A stretch of 8,406 nt of DNA, from contig CAAECI010000021.1 of NCBI GenBank assembly GCA_900754255.1, forward strand, positions 1-8,406. Reading direction: 5' to 3'. Under the pieces are notes generated by a model, which searched no databases, was not told the origin of the DNA, and saw only the letters and a list, made by a program, of their open reading frames with translations. This document shows, in pieces, positions 1 to 5,587 of the stretch (positions are counted from its first letter, which is position 1; each line of letters begins with the position of its first letter). The position numbers and the translations under genes were made by a program. Origin of the DNA: an uncultured Succinivibrio sp. (GTDB lineage: Bacteria > Pseudomonadota > Gammaproteobacteria > Enterobacterales > Succinivibrionaceae).

Positions 1-7
1 ATATAAG

Positions 8-52
8 TAAAAAAAACTGATCTTCAAAGATTTTTTTCTTTTCAGATCAGTT
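8..52 (-). terminator. Leftward intrinsic terminator-like hairpin
   Basis: AACTGATCT (15-23) and AGATCAGTT (44-52) form a 9-bp perfect stem around a 20-nt loop. On the minus strand the stem is followed directly by a T-tract (the A-run at about 9-16), so it would end a transcript coming from the right. On the plus strand the stem is not followed by a T-run. The long loop makes it weaker than a classical terminator. No minus-strand gene that it would serve is visible to its right. Confidence 0.5.
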
Positions 53-89
53 ATACGTACTTTGTCAGACTAATTTAGATAAAAATACG

Positions 90-107
90 GCGGGGATTTT
101 TCTCCGC
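90..107. repeat. GC-rich hairpin, possible weak terminator
   Basis: GCGGGGA (90-96) and TCTCCGC (101-107) pair over 7 bp with one G-T wobble and a TTTT loop. On the minus strand five Ts follow, but only after a 4-nt gap (81-85). On the plus strand a short TTT follows. It may be part of a tandem terminator with the hairpin at 15-52, or simply a structured element. I cannot tell which. Confidence 0.25.
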
Positions 108-350
108 TTTGTTGTATAAGAGTGATAGCAGTTTAAGCTAACATTGTTCAAAGCGTGAGCGGAAAGCAGCATACGCAAAGAGTGGGATGCAGCCGGTCGC
201 CGGCGACATAGTTCTTCGGTGCGTAATAAAACTGTGATGCAGAGGCAGACAGAAATAGTCATGACAATTTAAATGAGCACTGACAAGTAATACGATTTCG
301 CCCTGTCAGATGCGCCTGTACTCTTTTCAAAAAGCAATTCGCCGCCGTGA

Positions 351-378
351 TTTGGTAAAATCTTCGAAAGATTAAAAT
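351..378 (+). promoter_or_regulatory. Possible ffh promoter with internal dyad
   Basis: TTTGGT (351-356) and TAAAAT (373-378) are separated by 16 bp, a plausible but weak sigma-70 match. The spacer contains the inverted repeat AATCTT-cga-AAGATT (359-373), which abuts the -10 box and could be an operator or chance AT-rich symmetry. It lies 57 bp upstream of the chosen ffh start, which fits. Confidence 0.25.
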
Positions 379-434
379 ATACGCAACTTCCGGCGGAAAA
401 AAGCTTGGGCTTAGGCCCTATTTTGGGGATCAAG

Positions 435-1832
435 ATGTTTGACAACCTTACTCAAAGATTAAACCGTACCTTAAAAAACATAAGCGGCAAGGGCCGTATT
501 ACTGAAGACAATATTAAAGACACCCTGCGCGAAGTACGTACCGCCTTACTTGAGGCGGATGTAGCGTTGCCGGTGGTTAAGACCTTTACCAATCGTGTAA
601 AAGAACGTGTTATGGGACAGGAGGTGGCTCTGTCCTTAACCCCCGGACAGGAATTTATCAAGGCCGTGCATGCCGAATTGGTAAACACCATGGGCGGCGA
701 TACCTCCGAAATAAATTTGGCCTGTCAGCCCCCTGCAGTGATACTGCTTGCAGGTTTGCAGGGTGCCGGTAAAACCACCAGCGCCGCCAAGCTTGCGCTC
801 TATTTAAAGGAAAGACTAAAGAAAAAGGTTCTTTTGACCTCCGTCGATACCTACAGACCGGCGGCAATGGATCAGCTCAAATCTTTGGCTGAGCAGTGTC
901 AAATCGACTGTTTCCACTCAGATCCTACAGGCGATCCGGTCGCCATAGCCACACAGGCGTTGCAAACGGCCAAGCTTAAGGCCTATGACGTTATGATCCT
1001 CGATACGGCCGGACGTTTGGCCGTGGATGAGGCCATGATGGATGAGGTCAAGAGACTGCATGCGGCGGTAACCCCCGTGGAGACCTATTTTGTGGTCGAT
1101 GCCATGACCGGTCAGGATGCCGCCAATACGGCCAAGGCCTTTGCAGAGGCTCTGCCTTTAACCGGCGTGATCCTAACCAAGGCCGACGGTGATGCCCGCG
1201 GCGGTGCTGCGCTTTCAGTACGCGAGATCACCGGCAAGAGCATCAAATTTATCGGTATGGGAGAAAAGATTGAGGCCCTGGAGCCCTTCCATCCCGATCG
1301 TATTGCCTCGCGTATTTTGGATATGGGCGACATGCTCTCGCTCATTGAAAATCTGCAACGTAATGCCGATCTCGATCAGGCCAAGAAATTTGCCGACAAG
1401 CTCAAAAAGGGAGAGGAATTTACCTTTGAGGATTTCCGCGAGCAAATAGTGCAGATGAAAAAGATGGGCGGAATGACCGGACTTTTGGACAAGCTCCCCG
1501 GCATGGGAAAAATCTCCGAGGACATCAAGAGCAAGGTCAACGACAAGGCCGTAGATCATCTGGAGGCCATCATACTGTCGATGACGCCCAAGGAGCGTCG
1601 TAACCCTGATATTATCAAGGGCTCGAGAAAAAAGAGAATTGCCGCCGGCGCCGGGGTACAGGTGCAGGAGGTCAACCAATTGCTAAGACAGTTCGAGATG
1701 ACCCGTAAGATGATGAAGAAAATGGGTAAGGGCGGTATGCGCCGTATGGCCGGAGCCGTACGCGGCATGATGGGCGGTATGGGTGGAATGAACGGAATGG
1801 GCGCATTACCCAGTATGTTCAAGCGACGCTGA
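435..1832 (+). CDS. ffh: Signal recognition particle protein Ffh (SRP54 GTPase)
   Basis: Ffh is the SRP54-family GTPase that binds 4.5S RNA, recognises signal sequences at the ribosome exit and docks with FtsY at the inner membrane. The 465-residue product has the N domain (about 1-90), the G domain with GLQGAGKTT (107-115), DTYRPAA (138-144), DTAGR (190-194) and TKADGDARGG (248-257), then the Met-rich M domain (about 330-435). The RNA-binding helix reads GSRKKRIAAGAG (396-407), where many homologues have GSG. The tail after residue 430 is Gly/Met-rich and ends FKRR. I chose ATG 435 because GGGGAT (425-430) is a well-spaced ribosome binding site and the protein then begins MFDNLT as in E. coli. 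An in-frame TTG at 405 would add ten residues without family support. The gene has no co-oriented neighbour upstream in the window and is followed by a separate promoter for rpsP. Confidence 0.98.
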   Translation: MFDNLTQRLNRTLKNISGKGRITEDNIKDTLREVRTALLEADVALPVVKTFTNRVKERVMGQEVALSLTPGQEFIKAVHAELVNTMGGDTSEINLACQPPAVILLAGLQGAGKTTSAAKLALYLKERLKKKVLLTSVDTYRPAAMDQLKSLAEQCQIDCFHSDPTGDPVAIATQALQTAKLKAYDVMILDTAGRLAVDEAMMDEVKRLHAAVTPVETYFVVDAMTGQDAANTAKAFAEALPLTGVILTKADGDARGGAALSVREITGKSIKFIGMGEKIEALEPFHPDRIASRILDMGDMLSLIENLQRNADLDQAKKFADKLKKGEEFTFEDFREQIVQMKKMGGMTGLLDKLPGMGKISEDIKSKVNDKAVDHLEAIILSMTPKERRNPDIIKGSRKKRIAAGAGVQVQEVNQLLRQFEMTRKMMKKMGKGGMRRMAGAVRGMMGGMGGMNGMGALPSMFKRR

Positions 1833-1879
1833 TTTTATCTAAAAATCTGTTTTTCAGTCTAAAATGCGTGCGTGCAAAC

Positions 1880-1907
1880 TTGATTTTTATGAGTTTGTAA
1901 GTATAAT
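1880..1907 (+). promoter_or_regulatory. Promoter of the rpsP-rimM-trmD-rplS operon
   Basis: TTGATT (1880-1885) and a consensus TATAAT (1902-1907) are separated by 16 bp. This is the best sigma-70 promoter in the window. Transcription would start near 1914, about 64 nt before the rpsP ATG. The position between ffh and rpsP implies that the ribosomal-protein operon is driven separately from ffh, as expected for a highly expressed unit. Confidence 0.7.
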
Positions 1908-1934
1908 AGCACGACTGTATTTTTTGTAATTTCG

Positions 1935-1963
1935 CAGCTTAGCACGCTAAGCTGTCATTTTTT
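1935..1963 (+). terminator. Terminator-like hairpin in the rpsP leader (possible attenuator)
   Basis: CAGCTTAG (1935-1942) and CTAAGCTG (1947-1954) form an 8-bp perfect stem with loop CACG. Six Ts follow at 1958-1963. The element lies after the promoter and before the rpsP ribosome binding site, so polymerases from that promoter must pass it. It could attenuate the operon, terminate ffh read-through, or both. The stem is only moderately GC-rich and three bases separate it from the T-tract, so termination may be partial. Confidence 0.55.
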
Positions 1964-1977
1964 AAAGGTAATGCGAA

Positions 1978-2352
1978 ATGGTAGTCATTCGTTTACGCCG
2001 TTTAGGCACCAACAAACGCCCTTTCTATCACGTGCTCGTAGCCGATCAGCGCTTTGCAGCTTCCGGCAGATTCATCGAGCAGGTAGGTTTCTTTAACCCC
2101 ATCGCTTCCGGTAAGGAAGTTCGTCTGCGTCTGGACGTTGAAGCCATCAACGCTTGGATCAAAAAGGGTGCTCAGCCCTCCGATCGCGTACTTCGTCTTC
2201 TGAAGGAGAACGAGATGGGTGCTGAGGCTGTTGCTCAGGCTCGCAAGGACAAGCACGACAAGGCCGTAGCTGCTAAGGCTGCTGCTAAAGCCGAGGCTGC
2301 CAAGAAGGCCGCTGAAGAAGCTCAGGCTGCTGAAGCTTCAGCCGAGGCTTAA
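1978..2352 (+). CDS. rpsP: 30S ribosomal protein S16 with long C-terminal tail
   Basis: S16 is a small-subunit protein needed for 16S rRNA folding and 30S assembly. The core (residues 1 to about 80) carries the family signatures RPFYHVLVAD (14-23) and GRFIEQVGFFNP (30-41). E. coli S16 ends at about residue 82, but this protein continues to 124 residues with a tail of about 44 residues rich in Ala, Lys and Glu; about half are Ala. Codons in the tail follow the same GCT/AAG-rich pattern as the core, and no frameshift is evident. AAAGG (1964-1968) is the ribosome binding site, 9 nt before ATG. The gene ends with in-frame tandem stops TAA TAG and is first in the operon, six bases ahead of the rimM start. 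Confidence 0.98.
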   Translation: MVVIRLRRLGTNKRPFYHVLVADQRFAASGRFIEQVGFFNPIASGKEVRLRLDVEAINAWIKKGAQPSDRVLRLLKENEMGAEAVAQARKDKHDKAVAAKAAAKAEAAKKAAEEAQAAEASAEA

Positions 2353-2377
2353 TAGAATTTGACTGCTCTGCAAGCAG
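2329..2377 (+). promoter_or_regulatory. Paired hairpins flanking the rimM start
   Basis: A 14-bp perfect palindrome, GCTGAAGCTTCAGC (2329-2342), ends just before the only Shine-Dalgarno-like GAGG (2344-2347). A second hairpin, CTGCT (2363-2367) with AGCAG (2373-2377) around a 5-nt loop, begins one base after the TTG start. Together they could keep rimM translation low. In E. coli rimM and trmD are made in much smaller amounts than S16 and L19 from the same mRNA, which would suit this arrangement. No structure prediction was run. Confidence 0.35.
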
Positions 2378-2904
2378 AAGATTCGCCGCGTCCCATCGGC
2401 AGATTAGGATCTGCCTATGGATTGAAGGGATGGATCAAGGTTCAATCCTTCGCAAGCAGGCCCGAAGACCTTTTTGACTACTCGCCATGGTATATCCGCC
2501 GACGCGGGGGAGAATGGCGTGAGGTCCGGGTCGAAGAGTACAAGCCGCACGGTCAGCTTTATATAGCAAAGCTTAATGCGGCATCCACTCCCGAGGAGGC
2601 TAAGACCTTGGCGGGAATGGAAATAGGGATCAGACGTTCAAGTCTGCCCCCCGTCCCCGACGGGATGATTTATCTGTCCGATTTAATCGGATGTGAGGTC
2701 ATCGGGATCGGAGATGTAAGGCTCGGCGTTGTGTCGAGAATATGGGATCAAGGAGCCGCCCCTATTATGGTGGTGTCTCCCTCTGACCGCCCGGCATTGG
2801 TGAAAAAGGAAGATATCCTGATCCCCTATGTCGCAGGCCCGATTGTTAAGGCAGTTGATCTCGAAGCCAAGACAGTCAGGGTAGAGTGGGGCGAAGATTA
2901 CTAG
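2359..2904 (+). CDS. rimM: Ribosome maturation factor RimM
   Basis: RimM binds S19 in the 30S head and helps late 16S processing and 30S maturation. The 181-residue product has the N-terminal RimM domain, with IGRLGSAYGLKGWIKVQSF at about 13-31, and the C-terminal PRC-barrel domain, with YLSDLIGCEV (105-114) and ILIPYVAGPIVKAVDLE (153-169). Its length matches E. coli RimM (about 182). The start is almost certainly TTG at 2359: an in-frame stop lies at 2353, no in-frame ATG or GTG precedes the conserved block, and the family normally has about 10-15 residues before it. The nearest ribosome binding site is a weak GAGG (2344-2347) inside the end of rpsP. The gene uses more rare-looking codons (AGG, ATA, GGG) than rpsP, consistent with lower expression. 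It ends two bases before trmD. Confidence 0.96.
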   Translation: MTALQAEDSPRPIGRLGSAYGLKGWIKVQSFASRPEDLFDYSPWYIRRRGGEWREVRVEEYKPHGQLYIAKLNAASTPEEAKTLAGMEIGIRRSSLPPVPDGMIYLSDLIGCEVIGIGDVRLGVVSRIWDQGAAPIMVVSPSDRPALVKKEDILIPYVAGPIVKAVDLEAKTVRVEWGEDY

Positions 2905-2906
2905 CC

Positions 2907-3650
2907 ATGTATTGGTTCGGTTGTGTTTCGCTCTTTCCGGAGATGTTTGCAGCCGTCACGCAGTCAGGCGTGACGCGCAGGGCATGTGAGCGCGGACTTA
3001 TCGAGGTTCGCACTTACAATCCCCGTGAGTTTACTCACGATAAATATCAGACCGTGGATGACAAGCCGTACGGCGGCGGTCCCGGTATGCTGATGAAGGT
3101 GCAGCCCTTGCGTGATGCCATTTACGCCGCAAGAGCGGAAGCTCCCTCCGGAACAAAGGTTGTCTGTATGTCCCCGCAGGGTATACAGCTCAATCACTCG
3201 CTGGTCACGCAATTCCATGCTTGGGGCTCTGTGATCCTAGTAGCCGGTCGCTACGAGGGCATAGATGAGCGCGTCCTTCAGAGAGAAGTCGATCTGGAGG
3301 TTTCAGTCGGTGATTTTGTGCTGTCCGGAGGGGAACTTCCCGCCATGTGCATCATCGACGCAGTTTCAAGAATGGAACCGGGGGTTCTCGGCGACATTCG
3401 TAACGCTAAAGAGGATTCTTTCGCACAGGGATTGCTGCATTTTCCTCAGTACACACGTCCTGAGGTGATCGACGGAATGGAAGTTCCCGAGATCCTAATG
3501 AGCGGTGATCATGAAAAAATCCGTCTGTGGCGTCTTGAGCAGTGTTTGGGCCGTACTTATGAGAGGCGTCCCGATCTGCTTAAGGAGCGAAGCCTGAGTA
3601 AGGAAGAGGAAAAGCTTTTGAGCCGCTATCTTCTGAACAAGGGTGAGTAA
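2907..3650 (+). CDS. trmD: tRNA (guanine-N1)-methyltransferase TrmD
   Basis: TrmD uses S-adenosylmethionine to methylate G37 next to the anticodon, which prevents +1 frameshifting, and works as a knotted SPOUT-family dimer. The 247-residue product contains YGGGPGML (55-62), GRYEGIDERV (114-123), VGDFVLSGGELPA (134-146) of the trefoil-knot cofactor site, the EDSF motif with the likely catalytic Asp170, and TRPE (183-186). I chose ATG 2907 because it gives MYWFGCVSLFPEMF, aligned with the E. coli start MWIGIISLFPEMF. The frame stays open upstream to 2886, inside rimM, but that extension has no support. The nearest GGGG (2888-2891) is rather far from ATG, and the start lies two bases after the rimM stop, so translational coupling is likely. 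Confidence 0.98.
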   Translation: MYWFGCVSLFPEMFAAVTQSGVTRRACERGLIEVRTYNPREFTHDKYQTVDDKPYGGGPGMLMKVQPLRDAIYAARAEAPSGTKVVCMSPQGIQLNHSLVTQFHAWGSVILVAGRYEGIDERVLQREVDLEVSVGDFVLSGGELPAMCIIDAVSRMEPGVLGDIRNAKEDSFAQGLLHFPQYTRPEVIDGMEVPEILMSGDHEKIRLWRLEQCLGRTYERRPDLLKERSLSKEEEKLLSRYLLNKGE

Positions 3651-3682
3651 GGTTTATTATTTTTTTTACAGGTGCATATAAC

Positions 3683-4033
3683 ATGGCCAGTCATCCTATT
3701 ATTGACGAGCTCGAGAAAGAGCAGCTTCGTACCGATATTCCCGATTTCTTCCCGGGCGATACCGTTCGTGTTGAGGTTCGCGTGGTTGAAGGCGACAAAT
3801 CTCGTCTGCAGGCTTTTGAGGGCAACGTCATTGCCAAGCGTAATCGCGGCTTGAACTCCTCATTTACCGTACGCAAGATCTCTTCCGGTGAGGGTGTTGA
3901 GCGTGTCTTCCAGACCCACTCTCCTATGATTGCTTCCGTTAAGGTTACCCGTCGCGGTGACGTTAACCGTGCCAAGCTTTACTACTTACGTAAGCTCTCC
4001 GGCAAGGCTGCCCGTATTCGCGAGAAGGTCTGA
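3683..4033 (+). CDS. rplS: 50S ribosomal protein L19
   Basis: L19 lies at the 30S-50S interface of the large subunit and contributes to intersubunit bridges. The 116-residue product matches the family over its full length, with FFPGDTVRVEVRVVEG (22-37), the strongly conserved RLQAFEGNVIAKRNRGL and FTVRKISSGEGVERVFQTHSP blocks, and a C-terminal KLYYLRKLSGKAARIREK. ACAGG (3668-3672) is the ribosome binding site, 10 nt before ATG. A 32-bp T-rich gap separates it from trmD, larger than the other junctions in the operon, so L19 can be translated independently of TrmD. It is the last gene and is followed by a terminator. Confidence 0.98.
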   Translation: MASHPIIDELEKEQLRTDIPDFFPGDTVRVEVRVVEGDKSRLQAFEGNVIAKRNRGLNSSFTVRKISSGEGVERVFQTHSPMIASVKVTRRGDVNRAKLYYLRKLSGKAARIREKV

Positions 4034-4049
4034 TTTCCTTTTCTCACAA

Positions 4050-4079
4050 AAAGAAAGCCCGGCTTATGCCGGGTTTTTT
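4050..4079. terminator. Bidirectional terminator between rplS and sspB
   Basis: CCCGGC (4058-4063) and GCCGGG (4068-4073) pair with loop TTAT. Six Ts follow on the plus side (4074-4079). On the minus side the A-rich stretch before the stem (4048-4056) gives an interrupted T-tract. It sits 24 nt after the rplS stop and 15 nt beyond the end of convergent sspB, so it can end both transcripts, with the plus direction stronger. Confidence 0.87.
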
Positions 4080-4094
4080 GTTTGAATGCAAACA

Positions 4095-4595
4095 TCATTT
4101 GCGATCATCATCGTCGGTTACGAATTCAAATCCCGCATCATTATCATCCTTATCACTCTTCAAGGTAGGATCGTTGCCTTCCTGTGCATCGTCCTCTTCA
4201 ATAAACTCGACCTCACCGGCGTTATTGGCACCATCCTCCTCATCATCGTCGGCATCTCCCATTTCCAAGGCCTGCAGAGCCGCCCCTATGGGAATTGCCA
4301 TCTGCTGCTCCTTGGCAATAAGTTGCTCCATAGCTGCAAAGGGAATGAGGATCTCTTCAAGATGTCCGCCGAAGGTAGCCTCAAAGCTGATGGCACTTGA
4401 GCCTACATGGAAGTTTTTAACGGCTCCGGGAGCAATGGAGAGCACTATGGTGTGATCGGGCAGGATGTAGTCCGTAGGCACGTATACATTTTCCGCAAGC
4501 GTATTTACCACAAGATGCGGGGTGATACCGTTGGCAATAAACCATTGATAGTAGGCATTGAAAATATAGGGTTTGAAAGTGGTTAGCTCAGACAT
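4095..4595 (-). CDS. sspB: ClpXP protease specificity-enhancing factor SspB, atypical tail
   Basis: SspB is a dimeric adaptor that binds ssrA-tagged proteins released from stalled ribosomes and tethers them to ClpX. The folded domain (about 1-110) carries the family blocks TPHLVV (25-30), VLSIAPGAV (51-59), ATFGG (73-77) and the following ILIPFAA. A long acidic, presumably disordered linker follows (113-166). E. coli SspB ends in a short basic/hydrophobic ClpX-binding motif (ALRVVK). Here the end is GFEFVTDDDDRK, with no recognisable equivalent. AAGGAG (plus 4601-4606) is a strong ribosome binding site 5 nt before ATG. In E. coli sspA lies between rpsI and sspB; it is absent here, and a terminator separates sspB from rpsI. 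A weak promoter match (TTTTCT, 17 bp, TAAAAT; plus 4650 to 4622) may drive it alone. Confidence 0.94.
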   Translation of the reverse strand: MSELTTFKPYIFNAYYQWFIANGITPHLVVNTLAENVYVPTDYILPDHTIVLSIAPGAVKNFHVGSSAISFEATFGGHLEEILIPFAAMEQLIAKEQQMAIPIGAALQALEMGDADDDEEDGANNAGEVEFIEEDDAQEGNDPTLKSDKDDNDAGFEFVTDDDDRK

Positions 4596-4667
4596 GTTAG
4601 CTCCTTTAGAATGCGGGATCTATTTTAGAATAAGATTGGGACGGAGAAAAGAAAAAGCCCCAAATAG

Positions 4668-4696
4668 AAAAAAAGACCGGACAGGTCCGGTCTTTT
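4668..4696 (-). terminator. Terminator of the rplM-rpsI operon
   Basis: AAAAGACCGGA (4671-4681) and TCCGGTCTTTT (4686-4696) pair over 11 bp with a 4-nt loop. Reading leftward, the GC-rich core is followed by seven Ts (the A-run 4668-4674). It starts 25 nt past the rpsI stop and separates rpsI from sspB, so sspB probably depends on read-through or its own promoter. Confidence 0.88.
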
Positions 4697-4721
4697 GACA
4701 AAATTGAGAAGCCAACAGCGA

Positions 4722-5114
4722 TTAACGCTTGGAGTACTGAGGACGCTTACGGGCCTTGTGCAGACCGATCTTCTTACGCTCAACGGCACGGGCGTCACGA
4801 GTGACGAAGCCGGCTTTACGCAGAGCGGAACGGAAGGTCTCATCGTACTCGATCAGAGCACGGGTAATGCCGTGACGGATAGCGCCGGCCTGACCGGTGA
4901 TACCGCCGCCGACAACGGTGACGTAGATGTCCAGTTTATCAGTCAACTCAAGCAGCTCAAGAGGCTGTGTCACGACCATGCGAGAGGTCGGACGGCCAAA
5001 ATACTGCTCAAGGGACTTGCCATTGATTTCAAGCTTGCCGCTACCCTGCTTAACGAAAACACGAGCAGTGGATTCCTTGCGACGGCCGGTGCCGTAATAC
5101 TGATTTGCAGCCAT
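4722..5114 (-). CDS. rpsI: 30S ribosomal protein S9
   Basis: S9 binds the head of the 30S subunit, and its C-terminal tail reaches the P-site tRNA anticodon loop. The 130-residue product has the same length as E. coli S9 and is closely similar along it: NQYYGTGRRKESTARVF at the N-terminus, GGGITGQAGAIRHGITRAL in the middle, KAGFVTRDARAVERKK next, and the P-site-contacting tail ending SKR. The ribosome binding site AAGGAG (plus 5124-5129) overlaps the rplM stop codon, and the start follows 13 nt after that gene, so the pair should be co-transcribed and possibly translationally coupled. Confidence 0.98.
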   Translation of the reverse strand: MAANQYYGTGRRKESTARVFVKQGSGKLEINGKSLEQYFGRPTSRMVVTQPLELLELTDKLDIYVTVVGGGITGQAGAIRHGITRALIEYDETFRSALRKAGFVTRDARAVERKKIGLHKARKRPQYSKR

Positions 5115-5127
5115 TTCCTATTGCTCC

Positions 5128-5556
5128 TTAAAACTTGAGAACCTGAGGCTGCTGAGCACCGTGATTGTGGGTCTCACCAGCATATACCTTGAGTTTACGG
5201 AACATAGCACGGCCGAGAGGTCCCTTCGGAAGCATACCGCGAACGGCTCTTTCGATGATTTCCTCAGGCTTGCGCTGCACTAACTCGTTGAAGGAAGCTT
5301 CCTTGATGCCGCCCGGGAAACCGGAGTGGTGGTAATACTTCTTATCAAGAGTCTTATTGCCGGTTACCTTAACCTTAGCAGCGTTGATCACGATGATGTA
5401 ATCACCGGTGTCCAAGAAAGGAGTGTACTCCGGCTTGTGCTTGCCGCGCAGACGGCTAGCGATCTCAGTGGCGATACGGCCTAAAGTCTGACCGTCGGCG
5501 TCGATGACAAACCACTCACGCTTAATGGTGGATGGCTTAGCAACATAAGTTTTCAT
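5128..5556 (-). CDS. rplM: 50S ribosomal protein L13
   Basis: L13 is an early-assembling large-subunit protein that binds 23S rRNA. The 142-residue product has the same length as E. coli L13, with SRLRGKHKPEYTPFLDTGDY, VTGNKTLDKKYYHHSG, and the hallmark GMLPKGPLGRAMFRKLKVY block followed by HNHGAQQPQVL. The ribosome binding site AAAGGG (plus 5563-5568) lies 6 nt before ATG and forms one arm of a small palindrome (5563-5573). It is the first gene of the rplM-rpsI pair. Its roughly 130-nt leader carries a terminator-like hairpin. In E. coli L13 represses its own operon at the translational level, so some leader-based control is expected. Confidence 0.98.
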   Translation of the reverse strand: MKTYVAKPSTIKREWFVIDADGQTLGRIATEIASRLRGKHKPEYTPFLDTGDYIIVINAAKVKVTGNKTLDKKYYHHSGFPGGIKEASFNELVQRKPEEIIERAVRGMLPKGPLGRAMFRKLKVYAGETHNHGAQQPQVLKF

Positions 5557-5562
5557 TATTAA

Positions 5563-5573
5563 CCCTTTAAGGG
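5563..5573 (-). promoter_or_regulatory. Small hairpin covering the rplM ribosome binding site
   Basis: The palindrome CCCTTTAAGGG on the plus strand (CCCTTAAAGGG in the mRNA) can form a 4-5 bp hairpin that pairs the AAGGG ribosome binding site of rplM with CCCTT just upstream. It is too short to be stable alone, but L13 or another ligand could stabilise it. This is inference from pairing only. Confidence 0.3.
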
Positions 5574-5587
5574 ATCTGTTCGATCCT

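Larger units (their letters stand above)
1..434. other. Gene-poor region upstream of ffh
   Basis: I see no convincing protein gene here. The longest minus-strand reading frame (65-262, 65 codons) has no family resemblance I recognise and no clear ribosome binding site. The stretch holds a leftward terminator-like hairpin (15-52), a second GC-rich hairpin (90-107), a 12-bp perfect palindrome GTCGCCGGCGAC (196-207), an inverted repeat CTGACA/TGTCAG with an 18-nt spacer (280-309), and a possible ffh promoter (351-378). I looked for the 4.5S RNA signature, because ffs encodes the Ffh partner RNA, and did not find it. I also see no tRNA. Confidence 0.6.

Noticed and set aside
150..180. GGAAAGCAGCA segment resembling the 4.5S RNA core
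   Set aside because: Only a few bases match; the surrounding sequence cannot form the conserved 4.5S domain IV hairpin.
65..262. 65-codon minus-strand frame at the left end
   Set aside because: No clear ribosome binding site and no recognisable motif; kept only as part of the orphan-terminator observation.
405..434. In-frame TTG at 405 extending Ffh by ten residues
   Set aside because: ATG 435 has a well-spaced GGGGAT and gives the family-typical MFDNLT start; the added residues have no counterpart in the E. coli protein.
1215..1679. 154-codon minus-strand frame inside ffh
   Set aside because: Lies wholly opposite a well-conserved gene, has no recognisable family and is typical antisense shadow coding.
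2886..2906. Upstream start for TrmD inside rimM
   Set aside because: Adds seven residues not seen in E. coli TrmD and overlaps rimM; ATG 2907 aligns with the E. coli start.
3655..3668. T-run between trmD and rplS as a terminator
   Set aside because: No stem precedes the T-run, so it does not look like an intrinsic terminator.
4066..4455. Ser-rich plus-strand frame opposite sspB
   Set aside because: The serine richness is simply the reverse complement of the Asp/Glu codons of the SspB acidic linker, and the frame starts inside the terminator.
4695..5138. 147-codon plus-strand frame opposite rpsI
   Set aside because: Antisense shadow of a highly conserved ribosomal protein gene; Leu/Thr-rich composition with no domain resemblance.
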